Source of the DNA: Gamarada debralockiae | Lineage: Eukaryota; Ascomycota; Leotiomycetes; Helotiales; Hyphodiscaceae | Assembly: GCA_002803225.1 (NCBI GenBank) | Contig: NXFV01001583.1 | Coordinates: forward strand, 1 to 64,000 | DNA: 64,000 bases | Direction of reading: 5' to 3' | In this document: positions 1 to 11,223 of the stretch, piece by piece | How the letters are laid out: every line of letters begins with the position of its first letter | Numbering within the stretch: position 1 is the stretch's first letter | Position numbers and translations under genes: made by a program | Notes under the pieces: generated by a model | What the model was told of the DNA's origin: nothing | The model's input: only the letters and a program-made list of their open reading frames with translations | Databases searched by the model: none

Positions 1-1
1 C

Positions 2-913
2 GAGGCCGAAGAGCTACAGGTGCAAGTGATGGAGAGGAGCAAAAAGAATCTCGGAGTGGACCATCCAGACATGCTAAGCAGCATGGCTAACCTGGCGGCG
101 ACGTACTGGAAACAGGGCCGATGGGACAAGGCCGAAGAGCTGGACGTGCAAGTGATGGAGACGAGGAAGACAAAACTCGGAGTGGACCATCCAGACACGC
201 TAAGCAGCATGGCTAACCTGGCGGCGACGTACAGGAAACAGGGCCGATGGGACAAGGCCGAAGAGCTGGACGTGCAAGTGATGGAGACAAGCAAGACGAA
301 ACTCGGAGCAGACCATCCAGACACGCTAAGTAGCATAGCTAGCATAGCGGCGACGTACTGTAAACAGGGCCGGTGGGATGAGGCTGAAGAGCTGGACGTG
401 CATGTGATGGAAATGAGGAAGACGAAACTCGGAGTGGACCATCCAGACACACTAAGTAGCATGGCCAACCTAGCGGCGATGTTTTGGAATCGAGGTCGAT
501 GCGACGAGGCCGAAGAGCTGGACGTGCAAGTGATGGAGATGAGCAAGACGAAACTCGGAGCGGACCATCCTTCTACGCTGAGCAGCATGGCCAACCTGGC
601 GGCGACGTACTGGAAACAGGGCCGATGGGATGAGGCCGAAGAGCTGGACGTGCAAGTGATGGAGACGAGGAAGACAAAACTCGGAGTGGACCATCCAGAC
701 ACGCTGAGTAGTATGGCCAATCTTGCCTCCACATGGAAAGGACATGGCAGAGATAAAGAGGCCCTTGAGCTAATGGAGGAATGTGTAACATTACGGACCA
801 GGATTATAGGTAGTAATCACCCTAATACTTTGTCTTCCCGTGCAACATTACTTGGATGGCAGAGAGAGGAATTAGAGATTGGTGCTTCAGTTAGCAAAGA
901 TCTGGATGTGTAA
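2..913 (+). CDS. TPR (kinesin-light-chain-like) repeat protein, 3' end only
   Basis: The frame is open from the first bases of the window and stops at 911-913, so the 5' part lies outside. It encodes six near-identical 42-residue units of the TPR_12 / kinesin light chain type (each with LGxDHPDTLSSMANLA and GRWDEAEELDVQVME), then a seventh degenerate unit (SNHPNTLSSRATL) and a short unstructured tail. TPR arrays like this usually form the C-terminal ligand-sensing part of fungal NLR-like proteins, with a NACHT or NB-ARC ATPase and an effector domain upstream; that architecture is inference here, because only the array is visible. A stand-alone TPR scaffold is the alternative. The codons run straight through without an intron. 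There is no start codon in view: the first in-frame methionine lies inside the repeats and is not a real start. Confidence 0.85.
   Translation, partial: EAEELQVQVMERSKKNLGVDHPDMLSSMANLAATYWKQGRWDKAEELDVQVMETRKTKLGVDHPDTLSSMANLAATYRKQGRWDKAEELDVQVMETSKTKLGADHPDTLSSIASIAATYCKQGRWDEAEELDVHVMEMRKTKLGVDHPDTLSSMANLAAMFWNRGRCDEAEELDVQVMEMSKTKLGADHPSTLSSMANLAATYWKQGRWDEAEELDVQVMETRKTKLGVDHPDTLSSMANLASTWKGHGRDKEALELMEECVTLRTRIIGSNHPNTLSSRATLLGWQREELEIGASVSKDLDV
23..778 (+). repeat. Six tandem 126-bp repeats encoding TPR units
   Basis: Units begin at 23, 149, 275, 401, 527 and 653, each exactly 126 bp (42 codons) and very similar at DNA level. Differences concentrate at a few codons per unit: METR/METS/MEMR/MEMS after the QV start, GVD/GAD, and the ATY(W/R/C)KQGR stretch. 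Unit 4 is the most divergent (AAMFWNRGRCDE). Nucleotide-level identity with exact period points to recent duplication or gene conversion between units. Confidence 0.9.
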
Positions 914-2321
914 TAATATAATCAGTCAACAGAAAACAATAGAAGTTAATGAAAATGTCTGTCAAGTACACTACCATACTGTAGTGTTGTTCAACATCGA
1001 GTTCGAAGGAGCCGCTCGAAGCCTTAAGCTGTGATATTTACTTGCCGCCTGCGTTATATCTAGCCATCCATAACCTGAGCGATTAATTAAAAAAGAGCAA
1101 ATATAACCGAGCAATATTTCGTAGGTTCAACTGACCGCCCGATTCTCGTGCACAAAACTTTACTCCTTTTTAAATAAAACAAAAGAGAAATAACATAAGT
1201 TAATTAGACTGCTTTTACTTAATATTACTAGAGGTTGAGCTTCAAGAACATTACTAAGAGGTGGACAAAAGGTGAGATAAAGAAATAAGTTACAAAACAA
1301 AATGATAATTAAAACACAATTAGTAAGCCTTTAGGTAAGTTCTATGGAAAGTAAATACGCAAATTAGAGCGTTGTAAATAGAATTACATTATTTTGTATT
1401 AAGTATTTGTGGTTTAGTCGAATATTCAGTTGTACGGTAGGGGTTTCAAGAAATCAGGACCACCCCCTTGTAAGGCGGTGAGCTCGTCCTACCACAGAAA
1501 GATCTCAAAGCTTTGAAAATCTTCACAAATTTCCTGATTTGATATGGGCAGAATACATGGGGGTGGGTCCTGATTTCTTGTAACCTTTACCGTACTATGG
1601 GACTTTCGCCTCCCGGTTAACGTAGTTACCTTGAAGCTAGATATCAATTTGTTAGAGATCGTCCTGCTCATATGGTCACGAGACATAATTACCCAATCAG
1701 GGTAAGCGCTCCAGAAACAAAAACCAGCGGGATTTTAGCGCGTCGATCTTTTCCTACGCCATTCTGACAACTCGATCATTCCTCTGGTACGTCGGTTCAA
1801 TGACGTAAACAGCGACTGGCCAAGACAAAGATCCCTCGACCACCGAATAGAATCCAAACCTTTGTTGTTTTGTTACCCAGTCTTGATATCTCTGAATCCT
1901 CGCAACGATGACGTCAATCTCACGATGGGATGCCAGTTCTGAAGATCTCTTTCAAGGGAACATGTGTCTTGTGCTCGAGGAGGTATCGGGGCACTTGATA
2001 CAGAAATGAGCTGACTTCTTAACCTCATGAGAAGTATCAGACGAGATAAAGTTCTCCAAAGCCAACATAATGACAGCTTCTACCAAAGTTCGCTAGACAT
2101 ATGACTAAACTCAAACCCCATAGTTCGAGTAGCTCTCTCCACAATCTATGCTTTGTACCAAAGTAGGGGTCTTGGGTAGAAAGTTAGTCTCTTGTTAGAA
2201 TTCACATTTTACCTCCTCCAATCGTCATCGCTCCTTCCCGCCGCGTTCCCCTCCTTCCAACTTAGATCGGCAGACCCCCGCGCCGCATCTTCAATTCCCT
2301 GGTCGGAATTGTAGAACAGTG
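914..2321. other. Intergenic, AT-rich part plus a hairpin element
   Basis: About 1080-1440 is visibly AT-rich, with runs of A and T and no long open frame. It is followed by the inverted-repeat element at 1447-1580. From 1600 to 2320 the base composition returns to normal. I recognise no coding sequence. The last few hundred bases are the promoter side of the sugar transporter, including a C-rich patch around 2274-2280 (CCCCGC) that fits the CreA consensus SYGGRG read on the other strand; one such hexamer is expected by chance often enough that it is only a hint. Confidence 0.5.
1447..1580. repeat. Short inverted-repeat (MITE-like hairpin) element
   Basis: The left arm (1447-1472) begins CAAGAAATCAGGACC and the right arm (1554-1580) is its near-perfect reverse complement; the arms differ by one base insertion and one substitution over about 27 bp. 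The 81-bp interior holds a smaller palindrome, TCAAAGCTTTGA, near its centre. There is no open frame and no clear target duplication at the ends, so it could be a MITE remnant or a stem-loop of another origin. Confidence 0.6.
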
Positions 2322-2323
2322 AC

Positions 2324-2329
2324 TATATA
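2324..2329 (+). promoter_or_regulatory. Candidate TATA box of the sugar transporter
   Basis: The sequence GACTATATAG lies about 195 bp before the transporter start codon, with a pyrimidine-rich stretch after it. The position suits a TATA element with a leader of roughly 160 nt. No transcript data are available. Confidence 0.35.
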
Positions 2330-2521
2330 GTTCTTCCAGCTCAGTTCGGTGCCTTTTACTTATAAAGAGACTTTGAATTTTCTTTCCGTCTTTCTCGGAA
2401 CTGCACTTTTATTTATTTATCCTTTTCCTGACATATTCTCCATCACTGAGTGCATTGGGGGCATTTCATCTCACAGATTCTACAATCATACTTCTAACAG
2501 GGGCTTCGACAACTGTACAGG

Positions 2522-4677
2522 ATGGCCAAAAATCTAGAGAAACCTACCAAACTTTCTCACGACGAGGGAGATCTCGATGGGAGGACAGAAATCGAGCATG
2601 CATCATTCGAAGGCGATGCTGCTCACGCGGAGAACACTGATGCAGACCAGCTTCGAGCCAATATCAATGCGAAGATTGCAAACCCCCTCGCGGGTTACAG
2701 TCACGCTCAGCGTATGTAATTGTACCACTGATCCGTCTCGATCGAGTAATACTGACTTCAATCTCTCACAGTTGCCGAAATGGGTGAAGCATTTGTCCGT
2801 GAAAATCAAATTGGCGACGACGAGGACATTCGCGCCTTCCGTCTTGGTGCCATCCTTGCCCAAGACCCCAACAGACATGCTGAGATCCAAGGACTGAATG
2901 ATGAGGAGAGACAAGTCCTAAGCAATGAGATCACTAACAAGTGGTCTCAGCCAAAACTGCTGTATCTCGTTATTGTTCTCTGCTCGACTTGTGCCGCTGT
3001 TCAAGGGATGGGTATGTATTCTCCAATACTTCAAATCGATTGAATGATTCACACTGACACTATCCAGACGAGACCGTTGTCAATGGAGCCCAGATCTTCT
3101 ACAGCAAACAGTTCGGCATCGGAGACAAAGAGAGCGATAGAGACTCTTGGTTGCTCGGATTAGTTAACTCGGCCCCCTACCTCTGCTGCGCTTTCGTCGG
3201 TTGCTGGCTCACCATTCCTTTTAACAACTGGTTCGGCCGTCGTGGTACTATCTTCCTTACTTGCACTTTCTCCGCCCTCGCCTGTTTCTGGCAAGCATTC
3301 ACAGATTCCTGGTGGGCCATGTTCATCGCTCGATTCGCTCTCGGATTGGGCATCGGACCAAAGTCTGCTACAGTCCCTATCTATGCAGCGGAATGCACTC
3401 CTCCCCAAATTCGTGGCGCATTAGTCATGTAGGTTCTCTCCAAATCTTCCCATGTTGAAGTAATACTGACTCTTTGATCACCAGGCAATGGCAAATGTGG
3501 ACGGCATTCGGCATCATGGTTGGTTACGCCGCCGATCTGGCTTTCTATGCCGTCCCAGACAAGCCAGGAATTACCGGCTTGAACTGGAGATTGATGATGG
3601 GTTCAGCGATGTTACCTGCAGTCATCGTCTGTTGCTTTGTTTTCCTCTGTCCGGAATCTCCCCGTTGGTACATGTCCAAGGGCCGCTACGAGAAGGCATA
3701 CAAGAGCATGTACAGACTTCGATACAACAAGGTGCAAGCCGCCAGAGATATCTTCTACATGCATACTCTCCTCGAGGCTGAGAAGGGAAGCGTAATGCTT
3801 GGACAGAACAAGGTTAAGGAGATGATCACTGTACCCCGAAACCGTCGTGCGATGCAAGCTTCCGAAATCGTTATGTTCATGCAACAAGTATGTAATATAC
3901 CCATTGTTTTCGAGAGTGCGAGGCTGACTGAATGATTAGTTCTGCGGAGTCAACGTCATTGCCTACTACTCCTCCCAGATTTTCCTCGACGGCGGCTTAT
4001 CCGAATTGAGCGCTCTGGGTGCCTCTATGGGTTTCGGAGTTATTAATTTCCTATTCGCCATTCCCGCAGTCTACACCATCGACACTTTCGGCCGTCGCAA
4101 CCTCCTTTTGACAACGTTCCCACTCATGTCCCTCTGTCTCTTTTTCACCGGCTTCAGCTTCTGGATTCCCGCATCCTCAACAGCCCGCGTCGCATGCGTC
4201 GCTCTCGGAATCTACCTTTTCGGAATCGTCTACTCTCCAGGAGAAGGCCCAGTCCCGTTCACATACTCCGCCGAAGCCTACCCTCTTTACATCCGATCCC
4301 AGGGAATGTCATTGGCGACCGCGACGACTTGGTTCTTCAACTTTATCCTCTCTGTCACCTGGCCCTCCCTCCTCAAAGCCTTCAAGCCACAAGGTGCCTT
4401 CTCTTGGTACGCGGTCTGGAACATAATCGGTTTCCTCGGTGTTCTGTTCTTCGTTCCTGAGACTAAGGGGAAAACGCTCGAAGAATTGGATCAGGTGTTT
4501 GGCGTCCGCACAAGAGATCATGCTGCTTATGGCGGGAGACAATTTATTTACTTCTTCAAAAAATATCTGCTTCGACAGAATGTCGAGCGGGAGCGATTGT
4601 ACGACCAAGGCAGCGTTGAGCATCACTCTAGCAGCTTCTCTCAGGAAAAGACTAATGATCAGACTGCGAGAGTTTAA
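2522..4677 (+). CDS. MFS sugar transporter (sugar porter family)
   Basis: Exons: 2522-2711, 2772-3011, 3068-3428, 3485-3887, 3940-4677, giving 643 residues. All four introns are GT-AG, 52-60 nt, and join in frame. The product is a 12-span plasma-membrane symporter of the sugar porter family, with about 130 cytosolic residues before the first span. Diagnostic motifs in order: GMDETVVNGAQ in the first loop, NWFGRRG between spans 2 and 3, PESPRW before the central loop, DTFGRRN between spans 8 and 9, and PETKGKTLEE after span 12. These are the conserved sugar-porter signatures, so the family is firm. The substrate (hexose, disaccharide, polyol or quinate) cannot be told from sequence. The long N-terminus is typical of a fungal subgroup. 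It ends with an acidic, serine-rich cytosolic tail. Confidence 0.93.
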
Positions 4678-5981
4678 TCGCTACTCTTTCTTTAAAAGAA
4701 AATCGGTTGGGTTTAGTTTTGTAATAATATTTGTGCGAGCCGGAGTTACTTTTGACTTCAGCTGGGTCTGTTTGTACAATATCGTCATTCGCTCACTTTG
4801 AGTCAATCGCATTCCACTTTCTGTTTGAAGCGCCGAGATAACCAGATTATACAGACCAGTACACATTTGTATAACTCAAAACACTTGACATCATGCGATG
4901 GGGGGTCACTTATCCCAACTGGAAGAAGGATTATCTGAAAAACTGTTCATTTTTGTTCCTTCCAGCGTGCAAAGGCCATAGCATCTGCCATTGGAATCCG
5001 ATTCCCGATAGAGACATTCTTCTACTAAGCTCGACCAGATTGATACCTCCTCCAGAAGTGTGTATTTCAAGTACTCGATTCGCTCCCCAACCAAAAGAAA
5101 TCAACCATAATCGGGGAAACTCGCCAACGCCATCAGTCATGAAGTACATTTCGACTCGAAAAGGAAGGAAAAGACACGTCATCCCTAGTGACCCGGAACG
5201 CCAACTCGGGCGATCCGTGACTTTGACTTTTGCAAACTCGTAGCCTGGGACTCTGAAGTCTGCTTCCAAACAAGTAGATTGGAATTTACGTGAAGACTTC
5301 CGTCGTGTTAAGAGCCAATTGGAAGTTCGATACGCCTTCGACGCGCACGAGTGCGTGGGATTAGCCCCCTGCTGGTGATCAAAATCTCGAAATCAACGTA
5401 GAGTGAATTCGAAAGGTCGAAAGGGAGATGTTCTGTGGGAAATTTGGGAGCTCTTTGAAGAATAGGGTCCGTGGACACCATGAAGCTAGGGTTCCGACAC
5501 CTAAAACTAGGCTGACCACGCCAGCCAACGTCTGGATTGCAAGCTTCAACTGACAACTGACTTACCCGGGAACCAAGACTTTGCAAGTATCTGAAATTAC
5601 TCAACCATGTTCAATCTTTGCATATCAATACTCCTCATGCCTCAAATATGCATACTGAGGGTTGTATGAAAATCTCAAAGAGTTTTAGAACCTCTGCTGC
5701 GCCTCCATGTATTTTACCCCAGCCTCGCTTGGGCCCCCCAACTGGCACCACCCGAGCAAAGGAACCTAATCTTAGCACCGCTCCGCAACCCCGTCAGATC
5801 TTTACCCAATCCGTGCGATTTTGATCTCCTTATCACATGATTCTGGCCTAGCTGTGCTGAGCGGCTGAAATCCCCATCCCCACCTGAAACCTCGACCGCA
5901 TCTCCTTTTCTCTTCATCCCCTTCACGACATTCGTTTATCCGGCCTCCATTGCGAAGGCTTAAGAAGAGAAGAGAGAGAAA
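4678..5981. other. Intergenic, nothing recognised
   Basis: This holds the 3' flank of the sugar transporter and the promoter of the next gene. Short open frames occur on both strands but none has recognisable protein character, supporting splice sites or family motifs. A run of T and C around 5900-5940 precedes the next start codon and looks like an ordinary fungal leader. Confidence 0.5.
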
Positions 5982-6972
5982 ATGGCTATTCATCGTAATA
6001 AGCGGGGTGGGCGCCCGTCGCCTTATCGACAGCGATTTCTGTTCCATGGACTGAGGAGTGCGCAATTGATTGCTTCGATTGTTGTTAGTGGGATTATGTG
6101 TTATTTCATGTACTATTTGAGTGAGTATCCCCATCCGCCATCGAATACTTCCGAAGAGAGCCAGAAAACTTGATGCTAATGGTTGTTGTGCCATAGGAGA
6201 AGAGCATTACTCGATACCATGGACTTTCATCATCGTAGGTCACCCCACAGCCTTGCCCACCCAACATTCCACGCCAACCCAGATGTAAATGAAGAGAATG
6301 ATTTTTTACTAATCTCTTTGAATACAGCTTCTCTCCATATCGCTGGTGACAATAGCCACGCTCCTCGCCACTATCCTCTTGTACAACTTCACCTACCTCT
6401 CTCCTCGCTTCAACATGATCCTCAACGGCACAATTTCCTTCTTCTGGGCGCTGGGTCTCGCATTGCTTTCTTGGTCGATCAGCACAAACCATGTACTTCA
6501 GAGACAATGTACGAGAAAGGAGTGGGGTAGTGCTGCGGAGGCGGAAGTTTGTCTTGATTATAAGGCGCTGTGGAGTATGACGCTGGTCGGAACGTAAGTT
6601 CTCCCCTCTACCTAGCATTTAAAGTTGAAACTTTAGTGACACCCGCTATCCAGTGTATCAACCTTCCTAGCCCTCCTCCTCGACATCCACACCCACCGCC
6701 AGACCACACGCCGCGGAGCCTACAATCTGCCCGAAGACGACAAAGATGCGCAACGCCTCAACGACATGAAGTCGATGCGGGTGCGAAGCGAAGGCTATGA
6801 TGCCCCTAAGGACCAGGCGGCGGTCAGCACTGCCGTATTCGAGGAGAGCGATATTGGATATCATAGTCGATATGGTGCGGAGGAAGAGGAGAGGGAGGTC
6901 GTTCCGCATAGCCCGCTGGAAGAGAGACAAAGAGGGGATATGGGGTATCATAATCGTTTCTTCCATAATTAG
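5982..6972 (+). CDS. Small four-span membrane protein, MARVEL-like
   Basis: Exons: 5982-6120, 6197-6234, 6328-6593, 6654-6972, giving 253 residues. The three introns are 60-93 nt with GT-AG ends and join in frame. A short basic N-terminus (MAIHRNKRGGRPSPYRQR) is followed by four hydrophobic spans: one in exon 1, one across exons 2-3 (SLVTIATLLATILLYNF), one near NGTISFFWALGLALLSW, and one in exon 4 (STFLALLLDIH). The loop between spans 3 and 4 has two cysteines (QRQC and EVCLDYKAL), the pattern seen in fungal MARVEL-type proteins associated with membrane apposition. The C-terminal third is charged and cytosolic (RSEGYDAPKDQ, EEEEREVVPH). The role is unknown; the family call is by topology and the conserved loop. 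Confidence 0.8.
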
Positions 6973-9775
6973 ATGAGGGAATGGGAATGAGGGCAGGTTA
7001 AAGGATAGGCGCGGAATGGAATGGGAAAGGGAAAGGGCGCGTCGGATATATTTGAGTCGAAACCGGACTGAAGGGATGTGTTGATCTCATCTTGGCGTTA
7101 TGGATCTTAAGGGATTTCCATTCAACTTATCGAATATTCTGCCGACCTCGCTCGTGCTTGTGAAATATAAGCTTTCTTTCATACTCAGTGCCTTGCGTTC
7201 TCTCTTCAAATAATTTTGACCCTGGATCATTCATCCCTGTCCACCAATTGTACAAAGTAGCCCTGGCTACAGTTATTCACTCCAAGACTGCATCAAGAAC
7301 TATCTTTATGTTCTACGTCTGTTTCACATCCATTGAAGCCAAATACTCCTGAAGAAGGTTGGCTGTGTCAACAGCCTCTGGCTGCAAAACACTATCAATG
7401 AGGAGCTTCGACCGAAAAGCTACTGGAAGGCACTCAGCATGCTGCAGGACACCTGTATCGTGTGTGTGAATGGGGGTGACAAGGACAGACATCCACATAA
7501 TACCTTTGGATACAAATGAAAATGCAACGATATTGACAAGAAGCTCGACTGTTACAACATCTTCGGTGAGCACAGGACGGAATTGCGAGCTGTGTTAAAC
7601 GGAGCTCCAAGGAGAGAGGAATTTACTGGGTAGTAGTCGGCAAGTATGGCGATATCGATGGAGAATTTCATGGCATTGGTATGAGTGGGGGTGCATTATA
7701 ACAGGAATTTCGATACAAAGGGTATGGAGCTGTTGAGTTCACAGTGAGAGTGGACATGGAGCAACAGGACAAAGGGTCAATCAGGATTCCCAAACTGGAA
7801 GCCAGTTTTGAAGGGGCCAAGAGCATTCAATTATTGATTAATGAAGTATGATTGAAGAATTGCGGAAGAGAGTATTCTGCTACAAGCTAATGATTGCTGT
7901 TTGAAATAGAACGTGTAGAAAGCAAGATTGTGCAAACAAATTTTGTGAATCTCTCAATGACTTCTATCTGATTCAACCGGATATTTGGATTCACTTGCTC
8001 AGATATCCTGGATCTCGCGCAATCTGAAACTCCCGAGCTGTCTGTACCAAAGTCGAGTAATCACAGAAAGAGACGAACAAAGCAGCCATCACGCCTGGAG
8101 TTTTCACGTTTGACTTGTCAGTACATGTCTCTGGTGGAAGTTTGGTGTCTGCACAAAGCTGACTCAAAAGACATGTAACAAAGCAACTGGATTGCCTCTC
8201 ACATGGGTGAGATACTACTGAATTAACAGTCTCGACAACGAAGTGACTGTCGACAACAGGACAATGGTCGCCAACGACTCTGACATGTGACGTGGCTTGT
8301 GGTACAGGAATTTCGATGATTCCTACTCTTGTAGAAGAAAGGTTCTCCTCCTTATGCCACTTCGGCGACAGAGAGATGTTGAAAATAGCAATTGGAGAGA
8401 AATTTAGAGCTGTATGTTGGCATTGAGGAGCTGTATTTTGATGATGCAATAATAGAAGAGAATGATGTGACGTTGGGTTATCTAACTTCTCTAGAAAAAA
8501 TGCAGAAGAGGTGAAAAATTGCAGATAGAGTATCAAGATGAATGAATCCAAGAGGATATTCTGAAACTTAAAACAATTTCGGTCACCGAGAAAAACAGGG
8601 AGTTGGAGATCGAAATATGAGGCTCAACATCCGTATTTGGGTGACGTGAAGTGGGATGCTTGTGTCATTGTTCTGATGAAGGTGTGGGTAACATTTGCCG
8701 TCATTGGAAGGCGCATGCGTAATACTCTGAGATAACGTGTAGTATATGCCAACTTGAGTTAGGATGCATCTACTAGTAGTAGTATAGCAGCTGAATTGGT
8801 ATATGCTGGTCTGGGAACTAGGGACCGCCACAGCGGCACCTCAACTTGAATCGCATGGGAAACTGGTATGAACGTGCTAAAATGATTGTAAAACTAGAGA
8901 TCTGCATTGAAACATTAGACCATAATGACAAAAGTAGTTAAGGGAGAAAACCAGTAACTGGCTCGTACCCGTACTTGAAAATAGGTACGAAGGCTTAGGT
9001 AGATAAACTGTTCAATTTTCTCAAAGCTTCTTGCAATGCATGAGACTCCAAGGTCTTCTCATGGCTAGATACGAAACCTCCTTGACTCACAGCAATTGAT
9101 GATGGGTTCAAGCAGGAGTGCTAGCGGCTATGCAGCTGGCCGCACTGCTCGACCCTGCAGACGCCCCTTGTCAATTAGCTCTGCAACCCCGCAGAACAGA
9201 TAGCTGATTTTCCTAATTGGCAGATCCGGTTCTGATAGAGTAGAAAGTTCAAGGTTCCATCAAGCCAAGTGTAATCTTGGGGCACAGTCGTTAAGAGCCC
9301 ACTTGGATGGTCTCAAGGCATCTTCTAGAATGACCGGAAGGATCACGCCGGAGATCCCTTTCTTTGGTGCCACAGTATTTGCTTCTCCAAGTGACATCGT
9401 GGACTGAATAGCCAAGATCCTTAGAGTGGAGATTGACAAGATCAGATGGATTTGAAAGTCCCAATTCGGAAGGACCTTTGGAAAGGCCGAAAACACTTGA
9501 AAACTGGGTTGCGCAGACCTGCCCCTCCCCATCAATATGCAAATAGTAAAGATAAGCTACCAATTGTAATGCCACTAAGTGTTAAACTTCAATCTGGGGG
9601 TGCTTAAAACAATCGATGCCATTCACTATGGCTTGAATTATCGCTGCTGAAAGAGGGATAGACGAGGGAACTCGGGATGTATTCCATGAGGAAGGAGATG
9701 TACCTCTACCGGTCGCAAATGCGATGGCTACGCGACTCCAGTCAAGACTAACACCCCGATCAATAGAGGCGTGCC
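6973..9775. other. Gene-poor stretch, ambiguous frames
   Basis: No family is recognised. Several moderately long frames with protein-like composition exist: on the minus strand at 7313-7573 and 7991-8551, and on the plus strand around 7705-7851, where a run including EFTVRVDMEQQDKGS is open but lacks a start. None joins into a convincing gene with proper splice sites. These may be remains of a decayed gene or lineage-specific coding sequence. Confidence 0.4.
7991..8551 (-). CDS. Unrecognised open frame, 186 codons (doubtful)
   Basis: An ATG-initiated frame on the minus strand with a hydrophobic start (MDSFILILYLQFFTSS) that could be a signal peptide. A later region has six cysteines in about 45 residues (for example HCPVV, HPCERQSSCFVTC and PPETC). 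A secreted cysteine-containing protein is one reading. Against it, the first 60 residues are low in complexity, the plus strand of the same DNA is also fairly open, and I recognise no family. There is no intron or neighbour to support it. Confidence 0.2.
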   Translation of the reverse strand: MDSFILILYLQFFTSSAFFLEKLDNPTSHHSLLLLHHQNTAPQCQHTALNFSPIAIFNISLSPKWHKEENLSSTRVGIIEIPVPQATSHVRVVGDHCPVVDSHFVVETVNSVVSHPCERQSSCFVTCLLSQLCADTKLPPETCTDKSNVKTPGVMAALFVSFCDYSTLVQTAREFQIARDPGYLSK

Positions 9776-11223
9776 TTGAGTCTATCCTTCATTCCAGTTG
9801 ATGATCCAATAGAGCAGAGCACATTGTCTTTCTTCGCCACCTTCACCGCGCCGAAGTTGTCCGGAAACTTCTCGTCAAACTTCTGGGAGCGAAGAGTAAT
9901 GCAGGCAAGCATGACTGAACCATCTATTCGACATGGCGTGATAGTAATTGGAGCAGTGCACCAAGACTATGTCTCGCAGCATGAGAATTGGGGCAAGGAC
10001 CACGACCCTTCAACGGAGGCATTTGCATTCCGCCAATACACAAAAGCTATCAGCTACCTACATCAGTTGATGTCTACCGGAACGCAGCAACTGGACATTA
10101 CGTTGATCGCGTGCATCCTATTCATCTGCTTCGACTGCTTTCTTGGAAACCACACATTAGCGATAATACACCTCAAAGCCGGCCTCAAAATCATGGAAGA
10201 CATCAAATTACAAAATGCCCACGGAGCAACATTTGCTCAAACGACGACTGCGCACGAATGGGAAAGGGAGTTTTCGCTACTGCTGCTGGCCTTGGGTGTT
10301 CAAGTAGCATCATATGTTAATTCCAAGCTTCGCGAGGATCGGACGGCACTCTGAACTGCGTTGAAGAGAGCAGGAATCCCCACTCATCCCACAACATTTC
10401 CTTCACTTGACGAGGCACGCCACGCTCTAGACACCCTTGCCGCAGAGATCATGACAGATCGAACTTCAACTGCCGATCGTATAACGGACGAAAAGATACC
10501 CAATCCAAACGGCCCCGAGGGTCAAAGACATATTGCAGCTCTTCAAACGTGGGAAGAAGCGTTGGAGACTTTCCTTCCCAAGACTGTCAAAAGGGACACA
10601 CTCGAGAACAAGAAGCAAACTTGGCGCATCAATGCTCAAAATACATGGAACATTTCTTTCCATAATTCTCGGAATACTTGAGCCTGCAGACGCAAAATTC
10701 GACAAACTTCTTGAACTCTGTCAAACTACCCTCGGTACAAAAACCGGACGCTCGTGTGGTCCATCACATCTCAATTTTTCGATCGACCTAGGGTTGATTG
10801 GACCATTATTCTTCACAGCCTTGAGAGCGCCGCAGAAGTCCCTTCAAAGGCGAACGTACGACATGCTCTTGCAAGCTCCCGGAAGGGAAGGAATGTGGGA
10901 TACAGAAGACGCTATTCGGGTGGCTGGCGAAGCCGTTGGGATCACATCTCATCAAGGGTCTTCTGGGGCATTGGCCTCGCCTAGGGCATGCCAACAGCAT
11001 GAAGCTAGGACATGGAGTGATATTATAGAGAACTGCAGACACGATTGTCATGGCCTATGGGCAGAGGGAGGAGCCTATGATTCCGCCTCCTTTCATTCAC
11101 GGAGTACCATTCACACGCTCGATACCATCAGGATTGGGGCTTCCTTTCACGAAGGAGGAGTACTTGGCAGCAGATCAATCCGCCAAGTTATATGATCGCA
11201 CTGCCATGATGTTCCTGGATTGA
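9776..11223 (+). pseudogene. Zn2Cys6-type transcription regulator relic (no DNA-binding domain)
   Basis: The translation follows the fungal transcription factor middle region typical of Zn2Cys6 regulators: TLSFFATFTAPKLSG, then FWERRVMQASMTEPSIRHGV, and later SIDLGLIGPLFFTAL and GREGMWDTEDAIRVAGE. The gene is broken. Frame 2 is cut by a TGA at 10352-10354 and continues in the same frame until about 10680. The family-like sequence then moves to frame 0 (from about 10620) and finally to frame 1 from about 11032, ending in KLYDRTAMMFLD and the stop at 11221-11223. No C-x2-C-x6-C zinc cluster is visible upstream, where an in-frame stop lies just before 9776, so the DNA-binding end is lost or unrecognisable. 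No GT-AG intron explains the breaks. Confidence 0.75.
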
